Positions 50,443 to 59,606 of a DNA stretch of 64,000 nt are shown in pieces. The first letter of the stretch is position 1; every line of letters starts with the position of its first letter. A model generated the notes under the pieces. It was not told the origin of the DNA and ran no database searches. It worked only from the letters and a program-made list of their open reading frames with translations. The translations under genes were made by a program, and so were the position numbers. This stretch comes from Nostoc sp. HK-01 (lineage in GTDB: Bacteria > Cyanobacteriota > Cyanobacteriia > Cyanobacteriales > Nostocaceae): assembly GCA_003990705.1 (NCBI GenBank), contig AP018318.1, forward strand, positions 3,103,501 through 3,167,500. Reading direction: 5' to 3'.

Positions 50443-52740
50443 CTAGATATACATAGCAAAGTAATCATTGTAGATTTCTGTATTAGTCATCACTGTAAGT
50501 TCTATTTGTTTGAGTTCTGCATCTGTAACCGGACTTGTAGCTAAATCTAAGCTTTCTTGAGGAATAAAATCACCACAATATTCATTTGCAGGGAGTGCAG
50601 CATTCATCTTTTGGGGATAACTCAATTTGAGATTATTCATGATAGTAATGAATTGACTGCGGCTGCGATCGCTAAATCTGGGATTGAGGCGTTTTTCTTC
50701 GCCAATGGTGGAAACTGTACGTCCTTTGTAGTCGTGAGCCGGATAGACTAAGGTATCATCTGGCAAGGTGAATAACTTTTGTGTGACCACATCATATAGA
50801 GTTCCCGGATCACCTTCTTGAAAATCTGTACGTCCACAACCACGAATCAATAAGGCATCGCCGCTTAAAAGATGGGTTTTGTTGACTAAATATGCGATAT
50901 GGCTGGCGGTGTGGCCTGGTGTAAAAATTGCTTCAACAATAACTGCTCCCACCTCGATATTTTCACCACCAACCAGGGAGCGATCGGCTTTTGTCACAGC
51001 CGGATTTATGGGAACAATCACCTGACAACCTGTTTTTTCTCTGAGTTTACCTGCACCTGTGATGTGATCTGCATGAAGATGAGTTTCTAGACAGTAGCGG
51101 AGTTTTAATCCCAGTTCGTCTAGTGATTGCAAATCGCGGTCAACTTGCTCTAATACAGGATCAACTAAAACCGCATCTCCTGTCTGCTGATCTGCAATGA
51201 GGTAAGTATAGCTACTGCTTTCTGGGTCAAAGAATTGGCGAAATAGTAAAGTTGAGTGGGATATTGCTGAATTGCGCTCGCGGCTCTCGCTATGCAACCA
51301 AGACATCACAGGAATCGCACGCACACGCACTGGTAATGACTGTAATAACGTCTGGGATAATTGCTGTGCCTGTATTCGTAATTCGGGAACTGCAATAGTT
51401 TCCCATAAGTCGCCCTTGCGTGGAGTTCCCAAGGTATAAAGCAAGGTGGAAACTTGATCATCTGCTGTATATAAAGCACCTTGAGTATTTGTATCTAAGC
51501 CTAAACCGATACTATTAGGGCGAATTAATCTTTGCGATCGCAAATTGTCAATCAAAGGATGAGGCGAGTGGCGATAATCTGCGGCTACCCCTGTACAATT
51601 CACTACCCGCTTGACGTGTAAGACAGTATTTGTCTGGGTTTTGCGCCCAGATATAGTTACAGCTACCCCATTTGGTAACAGTTGATATTCCTGAATCCTT
51701 CCTGAAGAAATGATCAGTTGACCAGAATCCAGCATTTCTCTCATCACATCTGCTACTCTTTGAGCAATGCGGTGACGATGTACATCCCAATAGGGTGTCA
51801 AATGTCGCAAAAAACGTTGCTGTTCTAAGGTCGGTAATTTTTGCCAAATTTGTTGAGTAATGGGACGTAGTGAATCAATCACTGCTCGCCAATCGTAACC
51901 TTGAGATGCGGCATTTTCTACCTCAGTTCGTAGCCAATGTAACCAACCGCGTACTGTTTTTGGTGAGCTTTCGGGAGTCAATTGGTGGGAATAAGGTGGA
52001 GATGCTTGATGTTTTTGCGGAAATAAACCTCGACGAGACACAGCATAAATTTTACCTTGATGCTGGCGATCGCGCAGAGATAAAACCATATCTACCATTG
52101 TCAACCCTGTACCCACAAGCAACACAGCCGCATCAGGCTCAAGGTCTGCTAGTGCATCGGTTGACCAAGCATTTCGCCGATAACTTTGATTTTGACTATC
52201 TGAATTATCTGTTGGCAGTGTAAAAGGCGAGTTTCCTAATGCCAAAACTACTTTATCTGCCGTAAAACAGCGACCACTACGCAACGAAATGATCGCACCT
52301 TTGTCTTTTGGTTCTATTCCGACTACTTCATCAGTCAAGCGTTCTAGTTGCACATCGCTAGGTGCTGTAGCTTCTGCTTCTGCCAAAATCGACTGAATAT
52401 ATAAACCGTAAACTTTACGCGGGATGAAGCTACTAGCATTAACTTCTTCTGCAAAAAATGATGCTAACTCATTTTGATTGTGCTGAAGCCAGCGCAACAG
52501 ATGTCCCCCATCATGAGCAAATGCACTCATGTTACCTGCTGAAACATTCAGCAAATGACAGTTGGTATCTGTGCTGTAGGCAATGCCTTTGCCAATTTGA
52601 GAACTGCGCTCAATCAGCTTGATAATGAGGGGTTGGCTGGCAGTTTTTAATAGGTGCGTAGCAACTAGAGAACCACTAAAGCCTGCACCAACAATAGCTA
52701 TTGTGGCTGGAGTATAAGTAGTGAAAGAATTAGGCTTCAT
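50443..52740 (-). CDS. Fusion of FAD/NAD(P)-binding oxidoreductase and ETHE1-type persulfide dioxygenase
   Basis: Residues 1 to about 500 match the FAD/NAD(P)-binding COG4529 type: TIAIVGAGFSGSLVATHLL, GKGIAYSTDTNCHLLNVSAGNMSAF, VLLVGTGLTMVDMVLSL, VVNCTGVAADY. From about 505 on it is an ETHE1-like beta-lactamase-fold dioxygenase: FRQFFDPESSSYTYLIAD, ETHLHADHITGAG, FTPGHTASHIAYL, GRTDFQEGDP, VYPAHDYKGRTVSTIGEEKRLNPRF. ETHE1 enzymes oxidise glutathione persulfide to sulfite using non-haem iron. Fusion to a flavoprotein would couple persulfide oxidation to a redox step, perhaps persulfide formation. It converges on the SsuA/AprA-like cluster. Confidence 0.88.
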   Translation of the reverse strand: MKPNSFTTYTPATIAIVGAGFSGSLVATHLLKTASQPLIIKLIERSSQIGKGIAYSTDTNCHLLNVSAGNMSAFAHDGGHLLRWLQHNQNELASFFAEEVNASSFIPRKVYGLYIQSILAEAEATAPSDVQLERLTDEVVGIEPKDKGAIISLRSGRCFTADKVVLALGNSPFTLPTDNSDSQNQSYRRNAWSTDALADLEPDAAVLLVGTGLTMVDMVLSLRDRQHQGKIYAVSRRGLFPQKHQASPPYSHQLTPESSPKTVRGWLHWLRTEVENAASQGYDWRAVIDSLRPITQQIWQKLPTLEQQRFLRHLTPYWDVHRHRIAQRVADVMREMLDSGQLIISSGRIQEYQLLPNGVAVTISGRKTQTNTVLHVKRVVNCTGVAADYRHSPHPLIDNLRSQRLIRPNSIGLGLDTNTQGALYTADDQVSTLLYTLGTPRKGDLWETIAVPELRIQAQQLSQTLLQSLPVRVRAIPVMSWLHSESRERNSAISHSTLLFRQFFDPESSSYTYLIADQQTGDAVLVDPVLEQVDRDLQSLDELGLKLRYCLETHLHADHITGAGKLREKTGCQVIVPINPAVTKADRSLVGGENIEVGAVIVEAIFTPGHTASHIAYLVNKTHLLSGDALLIRGCGRTDFQEGDPGTLYDVVTQKLFTLPDDTLVYPAHDYKGRTVSTIGEEKRLNPRFSDRSRSQFITIMNNLKLSYPQKMNAALPANEYCGDFIPQESLDLATSPVTDAELKQIELTVMTNTEIYNDYFAMYI

Positions 52741-53084
52741 AGCAGTCTCGTTTCAATTATTACAGCTAATTTGTCAAGTCTTTTTACTAGGAATTAATTT
52801 TTTCTCCCCCAGCCAGCAGAAGTCAGACTTGATGTCATTTAAATTCTCATAATACCTGCTTTAATATATAAAATACAGCTAATCAATGGGAAAACCGTAT
52901 TTAAATTGACTCTCTTGTATCACTACCATGAGAGAATAATAATCAAAAAAGCCGAAACTATTACACAGAGCATCATCTAGCCGCATCAACAGTTAAACTT
53001 CTAGACGAATATTGCCAGTGATACAGAAAGCTGTTTTCAGATGGCGTGGAGTTTCGAGGCTTTCCAGTAATTGCATATAGGACA
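52741..53084. other. Intergenic region, no gene seen
   Basis: AT-rich spacer upstream of the oxidoreductase fusion gene. I see no clear gene. The right end passes into a small inverted-repeat element and a transposase relic. Confidence 0.4.
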
Positions 53085-53161
53085 ATACAGTTCAGATCCG
53101 CTGATTTTTTCTTTTCCTGTTCTCTTACCTCCACACAAGAACTTTCTTAACTGAACCGTAT
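53085..53161. repeat. 77-bp MITE-like inverted-repeat element
   Basis: ATACAGTTCAG at the left end and CTGAACCGTAT at the right are inverted copies with one mismatch. The AACTGAACCGTAT end is a familiar interspersed sequence of Nostoc-type genomes (recalled). It directly adjoins the transposase fragment. Confidence 0.5.
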
Positions 53162-53176
53162 GGACATCTAGAATGC

Positions 53177-53313
53177 GTATCTGAATTACCACAGGAAGCA
53201 TTACCAAAAATAGCGAAAATTATAGGCTTAGATCAGCATTCAGGATTGCATCATTTTTTAACTACATTACCTGGGGAGATAAAAAAGTTAACGCTCTATC
53301 TACGTCCAGTTGA
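53177..53313 (+). pseudogene. Fragment of an IS701/IS4-type transposase
   Basis: The plus strand encodes VSELPQEALPKIAKIIGLDQHSGLHHFLTTLPGEIKKL without a start codon. This is the N-terminal part of IS701-like transposases (EALP.IA..VGLD...GLHHFLT.SPW). About 45 codons remain. The fragment runs into the end of the opposite-strand response regulator. No inverted ends or catalytic domain are left. Confidence 0.6.
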
Positions 53314-53674
53314 GAATTTTGCAAATGTTATCGACTAAATCTAAAGGCATAAATGGTTTGATGATGACTCCGGCTACTCCCAAGTTACGAAATTCTGCTT
53401 GTTCGCTAATGTGGACTTTTGCTGTTAGTAAAACAGTAGGAATATGGCTAGTTGCAATATTATCTTGGAGTTTTTTAAATATGGTCACTCCATCCATTTC
53501 TGGCATCACCAAATCTAGTATAATCGCATCCGGTTGTTTAGATACAGCAAGTTCTATACCTGCGCTACCCGAAGATGCTGTGATTACATCCCAATTTGCG
53601 GCTGACTCTAGAGAGATTTGCACAATTTCCAGCACGCTATCTTCATCATCAATAACTAGAATTCGTTTTGTCAT
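53300..53674 (-). CDS. Single-domain response regulator
   Basis: A bare receiver domain of 124 residues: RILVIDDEDSV with the acidic pocket, phospho-acceptor Asp54 in AIILDLVMPEMDG, TAKV, and IIKPFMP with the conserved Lys. There is no output domain, so it acts through protein contacts or as a phosphate relay, as CheY-like proteins do. The frame opens up to 53776, but the ATG at 53674 gives the standard start MTKRILVIDD. Its C-terminal codons overlap the transposase relic on the other strand. Confidence 0.9.
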   Translation of the reverse strand: MTKRILVIDDEDSVLEIVQISLESAANWDVITASSGSAGIELAVSKQPDAIILDLVMPEMDGVTIFKKLQDNIATSHIPTVLLTAKVHISEQAEFRNLGVAGVIIKPFMPLDLVDNICKILNWT

Positions 53675-54023
53675 TTTTAGTTTATCTTGATTATATAAAT
53701 AAAGTTCTGCACCAGAATAATTAGTACTTTTTTGAAGAACGAGAGTTATTTTGGCAAGAAAGTAATTATTGACCAATGAAAAACTTGAGATTCAGAAACT
53801 TACCGTAAAATATATTGTTTAATTTTTGCCATATAATATAAGTGTTAAAACTTAGATTATATCTTGTATATAACATGTTAGTTGCTGGTTGGTAATAACT
53901 TGTAAAAAAATTAAAAAATGTAATTGAAAGCCCAGTACCTTGAATGAATATATATTCTGTTGATCTGAGTAATTAGCCATCAATTAATAAAAGTTAAAAG
54001 TTTAAATTCACCACAAATTGATT
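53675..54023. other. Divergent promoter region between two response-regulator genes
   Basis: AT-rich, with no gene seen. It should hold promoters for the two divergent regulator genes. Confidence 0.45.
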
Positions 54024-56435
54024 GTGAAAATTCTAATAGTAGAAGATGATACAAATATCATTGAAATACTGAGGGTAGCACTTTCAGAGAAATATTATTT
54101 GGTGGAGGTAGCTACTGATGGTAAAAAAGGTTTAGAACAGGCTTTAGCCACTGCCTACGATTTAATTGTGCTGGATGTGAGCCTGTCGATAATTGACGGT
54201 ATAAGTATTTGCCAACAGCTACGTAATCAAGGTTGTTGTATACCAATTTTATTACTAACAGAGAAAGATAATATTGCTAAAACAATTACTGGCTTAGATG
54301 CTGGAGCAGATGATTATGTACTTGAGCCATTTAATTTAGAGGAATTATTGGCAAGAATCCGGGCTTTGTTGCGTCGAGGTATGATTAGCACAACACCGAT
54401 AATTCAATTTGGGGCTTTGCTTCTTGACCCTAGATGCGGTCAAATCAGTTATCAGGGAAAAATTCTGCCCCTGACTGCTAAAGAATATGCTCTGCTAGAA
54501 CTGTTATTACGCAATAGTCAGCGCATATTCAGCCAAAGCTCCCTGCTAGATCATTTATGGTCTTTGAATGAAATTCCTTCAGAAAATACTGTGAGAGCGC
54601 ACATTAAAAGTTTGCGTTCTAAACTGAGAAAGGTAGGAGCAAAGGCTGATTTGATTGAAACAGTTTATGGATTTGGTTATCGCCTCAATACCAAAGAGTT
54701 AGAAGTTGGTAATGTCCAGCCAAAAATCATAGAGACAGAAAAACCGATAGATAGCATAAAAGCTGATGAGGAATGTGACGATCGCCTATTACCCACAACT
54801 GATTCTGCCATAGAACAGCGCATCAAGTCCCAACTTGCTGGAGTGTGGGAGCGTTATCAAGATAAATATAGTGATCGCCTGGCGATTATCAAGCAAGCTG
54901 TTAAATACTTACTAGAAAATAGGTTAACTGAAGATTTACGACAACAAGCACAACAACAAGCCCATACTTTAGCCGGTTCTTTAGGGACTTTTGGCTTTGA
55001 TAATGCGACTTGCTTGTGTCAAAACATAGAAACAATTTTAAAATCAACCGAAACACTCGGTCAAACCCAAGCAGAACAAATACAAATGCTGCTGCTGGAG
55101 TTACAAAAAATATTAGAGCAAAATCCGACATTAATTCCGCCACAGTCAGATGTTCAAGCTACTTATCTCAACCAAGAATATCGCCTGTTAATCGTTGATG
55201 ATGATCTGGAATTAGCGCAACAAGTAGCAGCAGAAGTAACTATTGCTGGAATTGAAACTGTAGTAGCTGAGAGTATCTCTGCGGCTAGGTTAGCGATCGC
55301 TCACTCTCGACCAGATGTCGTATTGTTAGATTTATGCTTTCCCCAATCTCCTGAAGATGGCTTTACATTACTCGCAGAACTCACAGCCCTACATCCTCCC
55401 ATACCTGTATTAGTATTTACATCTCAAGATAGTTTTACAGAACGGGTAAAGGTAGCAAGAATGGGCGGTAAAGGCTTTTTACAAAAGCCTGTTTTTCCAT
55501 CAGAGATTATGGAAGCGATCGCCACTATTCTGCAACAATCCAATACATCATCAGCCAAATTGTTGATTGTAGATGATGACCCGCAAATACTCGATATTCT
55601 ACATACAATTTTACAGCCTTGGGGATTTACCCTAACTCTGTTAGATGATCCGCAAAATTTTTGGGATACCTTAGAAGAATTTATTCCCGATATGCTGATT
55701 TTAGATTTGGAAATGCCTAACTTCAGTGGCATCGATTTGTGTCAAGTTGTCAGAAATGATCCGCATTGGAGCAATTTACCTATATTATTTTTATCAGCGC
55801 ATAGAGACACTCAGATAGTGCAGAGAGTGTTTGCGGCTGGTGCTGATGATTATGTTACTAAACCCATTGTCGAACCAGAATTGCTGGCGCGCGTTCTTTG
55901 TCGTTTAGAACGCAGCCAAATTATCCGCAAATTTGCAGAGATTGACGCTTTAACGGGAATTACTAATCGACGGAAATCCGCCCAAGAACTAACTCGATTG
56001 TTGCATCTTGCAGAACGTCAAAATCAACCATTTTATTTTGCAGTTTTAGACTTAGACCGTTTTAAATATATTAATGACCAATATGGTCACGATGCAGGAG
56101 ATCAAGTTTTAAGCCAATTGGGAAAACTCTTAAAGCAATCATTCCGCCAGGAAGATGTAGTGGCGCGTTGGGGTGGAGAAGAATTTGTCATTGGATTGTA
56201 TGGTATTACCCAACAACAGGTAGTGAAACGACTTAATCATTTGTTAGACTCTCTGCGTTGCCTAGAATTTACCACTAGCAATCAAGAAAATTTTACTGTT
56301 ACCATCAGTGCTGGAGTGGCAGAGTATCCCAAAGATGGCCATGATGTGCAAACGCTGTATCGTGCTGCTGATGCTGCTTTGTACCAAGCTAAAGCCGCCG
56401 GGCGTGATCAGATATTTTTGTCCGCAATGAATTAA
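54024..56435 (+). CDS. Multi-domain response regulator with DNA-binding, Hpt and GGDEF domains
   Basis: Order of domains: receiver 1 (VKILIVEDDTN, Asp near 51), PhoB-type winged helix (about 120-225, LTAKEYALLELLLRN ... VRAHIKSLRSKLRKVG), Hpt (about 260-345, QQAHTLAGSLGTFG with the phospho-His), receiver 2 (RLLIVDDDLELA ... VVLLDLCFP), receiver 3 (KLLIVDDDPQIL ... MLILDLEMP), and a GGDEF domain with RWGGEEF, the active diguanylate cyclase form. It can therefore relay phosphate, bind DNA and make c-di-GMP. The GTG at 54024 is preferred over the TTG at 54018. Confidence 0.9.
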   Translation: MKILIVEDDTNIIEILRVALSEKYYLVEVATDGKKGLEQALATAYDLIVLDVSLSIIDGISICQQLRNQGCCIPILLLTEKDNIAKTITGLDAGADDYVLEPFNLEELLARIRALLRRGMISTTPIIQFGALLLDPRCGQISYQGKILPLTAKEYALLELLLRNSQRIFSQSSLLDHLWSLNEIPSENTVRAHIKSLRSKLRKVGAKADLIETVYGFGYRLNTKELEVGNVQPKIIETEKPIDSIKADEECDDRLLPTTDSAIEQRIKSQLAGVWERYQDKYSDRLAIIKQAVKYLLENRLTEDLRQQAQQQAHTLAGSLGTFGFDNATCLCQNIETILKSTETLGQTQAEQIQMLLLELQKILEQNPTLIPPQSDVQATYLNQEYRLLIVDDDLELAQQVAAEVTIAGIETVVAESISAARLAIAHSRPDVVLLDLCFPQSPEDGFTLLAELTALHPPIPVLVFTSQDSFTERVKVARMGGKGFLQKPVFPSEIMEAIATILQQSNTSSAKLLIVDDDPQILDILHTILQPWGFTLTLLDDPQNFWDTLEEFIPDMLILDLEMPNFSGIDLCQVVRNDPHWSNLPILFLSAHRDTQIVQRVFAAGADDYVTKPIVEPELLARVLCRLERSQIIRKFAEIDALTGITNRRKSAQELTRLLHLAERQNQPFYFAVLDLDRFKYINDQYGHDAGDQVLSQLGKLLKQSFRQEDVVARWGGEEFVIGLYGITQQQVVKRLNHLLDSLRCLEFTTSNQENFTVTISAGVAEYPKDGHDVQTLYRAADAALYQAKAAGRDQIFLSAMN

Positions 56436-56660
56436 AGTACAATTTCGGCGATCGCTATTTTTATTTTGTTGCTAGGTAATATCCAGTTCGGCAAATTACT
56501 AAGGTGGGGTGTCATGCTGGCGTTTGAGGAGTCGGAGCCTTTGATGTTTGGGGGTCGAGTAGATGGGGTAATAGTAATCCGCAACTATCTTCCCACACTC
56601 AACCCAAATCATACCAGAATTCCCCAATTACAAGTTGCCAAAATGCAATTGCGAAATAAT
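56436..56660. other. Intergenic region downstream of the GGDEF regulator
   Basis: A 93-codon plus-strand frame (56466-56747) crosses this region and the phytase-type fragment on the other strand. It has no recognisable domain and I do not count it as a gene. Confidence 0.4.
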
Positions 56661-56948
56661 TTAAAACAATCGTCCACAAGGAATTGTCCCACGACGAAGC
56701 GCATGACCATTAGTTTCAGAATCATCCGCCCAGAAGAACTGTTTTAAATTGCTGGCACATTCAGAATTGGGCGCAATAGCGATGCCTTCATTATTAATAT
56801 TTGGCATTGAACTTGGGCGTTCGTAACCCTTGTTAATGATGAATTTGCCTTTCGTTGGCGAACCCACAGTGGTATCAATAGACAATAAAGTTGAACGGTT
56901 ATGACAATTGTTATCGCAATATGCCCATAAAGTCCCATTATCATACAT
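56661..56948 (-). pseudogene. C-terminal fragment of an esterase-like phytase-family protein
   Basis: The 95 codons encode YDNGTLWAYCDNNCHNRSTL ... NINNEGIAIAPNSECASNLKQFFWADDSETNGHALRRGTIPCG, the C-terminal end of secreted esterase-like phytase-family proteins (NNEGIAIAP.SEC, FFWADDSETNGHALR). Upstream of the first Met the frame meets a TGA after three codons, so the larger N-terminal part is missing. A different sequence begins at 56949. The gene has been cut by rearrangement. Confidence 0.65.
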
Positions 56949-57079
56949 TGTACGTCACAGCGGCCGCTACTAATTTCGCACTCAATACACTGATGCCGCA
57001 AGCAAAAAAAAACTTTGTTATCCCCCAGGAAGACGGTGTTTTACATTTCATTGTTGAACAATTTTTTCAGAATAATTAA
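56949..57079 (+). other. Possible tail of another truncated gene joined at a breakpoint
   Basis: The plus-strand frame ends ATNFALNTLMPQAKKNFVIPQEDGVLHFIVEQFFQNN and a stop. It looks like the C-terminal end of a protein but I cannot name it. It starts beside GCGGCCGC, which is unusual in this AT-rich genome, at the point where the phytase-family fragment stops. Confidence 0.35.
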
Positions 57080-57551
57080 AGATTGAAATTAAGCAGCTAT
57101 TCAATTTTTGATGCTTTAGTTGTTTATGCTATTTCACTAAAATAATGAAATAGATCCCAGTTCTGAAAGCCTTACTGCATCTAAGTTTTTATGGCAAATT
57201 GCCAGAGTACAATTGCACACTTGGTATGAGATGACGCAGCATTAAAAAATTGAGTGCAACACATCTTAGCAATTGCTTATATTTCACAAAAGGATAATTG
57301 GGTAAAGTTCTGGTTAAATTTAGTCGTTTTGACGTTTATAGCATTTCACTAATCTAAGCCCCAGCAATACCTATTTCTATGTCTTTTGATATAAGGTTGT
57401 TTGATTTTTAGATATTAAAATAAAAGATTAATTTCAGATAGAAACTTATAGCAACCGAGCAAGAACTTGTTTGAACGTGATTATTTTGGAGAAAATAACT
57501 CCCATAGCGATCGCACACAATTTACTCGACAAAATTGATTTAATTAAGCTT
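57080..57551. other. AT-rich intergenic region, no gene seen
   Basis: It holds two near-identical 19-nt segments, GTTTATGCTATTTCACTAA near 57122 and GTTTATAGCATTTCACTAA near 57334, in direct orientation. Nothing else was recognised. Confidence 0.4.
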
Positions 57552-58352
57552 TCAGCGTTTGAAGATGATATCGTATAGTGAGAGCAAAATTTCCACCACA
57601 ATCAAAATCACTACATACCACTCTACTCGTTGGCTACTACTATGCTGCATAAACTCCAGTACCGTTTGTGCAGTTTGGGAAATTAGCTCTAATTTGCGTT
57701 CCAAAGCATTGTGACGCTCACGGATTTCATATTCATCCTCTAAGCGCAGATATAAATTTTCTAACTGTGGAGATTCCCAGAGTAACTCTGGCTTATCGAT
57801 AATCTCGACACGGCCTACTATCTTATGTTGAACTAACAACGTTGTTCCTAGTTGACGCAGTAATTCCCGACTCTGCCGCCGACTTCTGTTTTCACGCTGG
57901 AGACTGGCAGCAAACGGTTCAATTTGATCGAATACTGCCGCTAGGCTAGTTTCATAATGAGACAGCACAACACTTTTGGCAAGAACATCAGCCACTATTT
58001 GCAAGCGTTCTACACTCAATTCACGCAGAAAAATTTTTCCTTCCTTGACTCGTTCACTCTCCACAATGTTGAGATGAACTTCCACTTGTTCTGTCTCAGG
58101 TTGGCTAAAACAGTCATGAACTAGAGAAGATAGCTGGCTCAAGAAGGTTGTATTTTCTACAGGATTAAGGTTGAACAGAACAACTACACCATAGCCCAGC
58201 AGTACAGCACAACCACACTCACCTACTTGCACCATTATGGGCATAGTTGCCAAGCAATCATAATTTTCTAATTTCTGTAGATCAATCTTTTTGCCAAGAA
58301 ATAGGGCTTGCGCTTTAAAGCTATCTGTATTACTAAAAAGGAATTTCTGCAT
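57552..58352 (-). CDS. RMD1/DUF155-family membrane-anchored protein
   Basis: Residues 1-230 match the RMD1 (sporulation/DUF155) family: AVLLGYGVVVLFNLNPVENTTFLSQL, LSVERLQIVADVLAKSVVLSHYE, FDQIEPFAASL, and LRLEDEYEIRERHNALERKLELI. A single hydrophobic segment near the C-terminus (WYVVILIVVEILLSLYDII) anchors it. Eukaryotic members are mitochondrial inner-membrane proteins linked to translation; the bacterial role is unknown. It is monocistronic. Confidence 0.85.
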   Translation of the reverse strand: MQKFLFSNTDSFKAQALFLGKKIDLQKLENYDCLATMPIMVQVGECGCAVLLGYGVVVLFNLNPVENTTFLSQLSSLVHDCFSQPETEQVEVHLNIVESERVKEGKIFLRELSVERLQIVADVLAKSVVLSHYETSLAAVFDQIEPFAASLQRENRSRRQSRELLRQLGTTLLVQHKIVGRVEIIDKPELLWESPQLENLYLRLEDEYEIRERHNALERKLELISQTAQTVLEFMQHSSSQRVEWYVVILIVVEILLSLYDIIFKR

Positions 58353-58387
58353 TGTTGCCCTATGCTATGTTTTGCCTATTAATCTTT

Positions 58388-58464
58388 AGTGTTGGCGGCG
58401 TAATTGATCAGGTCTTGGTGGAGATTACCACAATCTCAGTTGATCAATCAACCTCTTCAACACT
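58388..58464. repeat. Stepwise long hairpin between the RMD1 and DUF6748 genes
   Basis: Three co-axial stems are nested: AGTGTTG/CAACACT (58388-58394 with 58458-58464), ATTGATCA/TGATCAAT (58403-58410 with 58441-58448), and GAGATT/AATCTC (58421-58426 with 58432-58437, 5-nt loop). It may be a MITE relic or a structured RNA. Confidence 0.5.
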
Positions 58465-58710
58465 GCCAATAAATGCGCTGGTATTGTGGTAGCTACCTTG
58501 TCTCTAAGTTGTGGCAAGAATAATGAGTCCTTAAAATTCCTTTAAAGTTTTCCCTATGTTTTTTTAACCTATTGTCAGTAGTATAGAAATTCATATATTG
58601 CCACCCACCTTGTTAGCTAATATCTGAGTGTACAAATATTTTGTTGGGTTTTGTGACAAACTCTACTCTTAATCAAAGTATCAAACTGTCAAATAAAATC
58701 AAAATTTACC

Positions 58711-59472
58711 ATGAACAAACAATCATTGAACTACAAATACTCAATTATTCCTCTATTAGGTACTTTAATTGTTAGTAACGGATTTTTCGGGAAAGTATCG
58801 GCTCAAAATATTGCTACTTCAAATACTACTGATTCTGTTACTGTCACTGTCACCAATCAAGAGTTTCCTCAATGGGGATATTACACGGTGCGAAGAGATT
58901 TACGCAGATGTGCTTCTCCAATATGCGGTGGATATTTCATCAAGCAAGTCAACTTGAAAGCTACTCCTTGCTTAGATGGTGTTTTTCGTGAGGAATGCTA
59001 TGTGTCTGCAATAGATTGGAGTTCTCTAAAAGTGTCACCATTAGAACTGGTAAAAATTCAAAATGATGATAGTAGTCGTCTGCTTCTCAGAGGAAATATC
59101 ATTCCAGTGACATTGCCCGGATTTGGTGAGTTTGGGAATTTGAGAGTAAAAGAAGCCTTTGTAGCTGCTACAAATACCCCAGCAAAAGGTACTTTTGTCG
59201 CATTAAAAGACAATGGTATTCGCTGTATCACTACTCCTTGTTTCTCCACAAATCAACTGATTTTGAATAAGCCGAAGATTTCTCAAGTCTCGTCAATCGA
59301 TTTGAGTCAAACGGGTGCAACGCAAAAACAACTTGATGCAGCAACAAGCGAAATCTTTGGTAAAGGTTTGATTGCTGTAGGTAGAACAGAGGTAGTAGAA
59401 AACGTAGATCCCACAAAGAGAGGTACTCAGTTTGTGGGTACGCAACTGTATCTGAGAGTGAACCCAAAGTAA
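58711..59472 (+). CDS. Secreted DUF6748 protein
   Basis: An N-terminal signal peptide (YSIIPLLGTLIVSNGFFGKVSAQ) is followed by a domain with paired Cys: YYTVRRDLRRCASPICGGYFIKQVN, CLDGVFREECYVSAIDW, and later GIRCITTPCF. These match DUF6748, found in secreted bacterial proteins. Six Cys suggest disulfides in the periplasm. No function is known. The gene has its own promoter region upstream. Confidence 0.8.
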   Translation: MNKQSLNYKYSIIPLLGTLIVSNGFFGKVSAQNIATSNTTDSVTVTVTNQEFPQWGYYTVRRDLRRCASPICGGYFIKQVNLKATPCLDGVFREECYVSAIDWSSLKVSPLELVKIQNDDSSRLLLRGNIIPVTLPGFGEFGNLRVKEAFVAATNTPAKGTFVALKDNGIRCITTPCFSTNQLILNKPKISQVSSIDLSQTGATQKQLDAATSEIFGKGLIAVGRTEVVENVDPTKRGTQFVGTQLYLRVNPK

Positions 59473-59606
59473 AGGAATGTTGGTTAGCTCAGATAATATA
59501 TAATTACCAAAATAGACAAGCGATGCTGGAAGCGATCGCACTTTAACTGGTCGCTTATTTCAGAACTAAGTATTGATTGACATACAGCAGTCAATCAATA
59601 CACAGA

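Noticed and set aside
56466-56747. 93-codon plus-strand frame after the GGDEF regulator gene
   Set aside because: No domain is recognisable, and half of it lies opposite the better supported phytase-family fragment.
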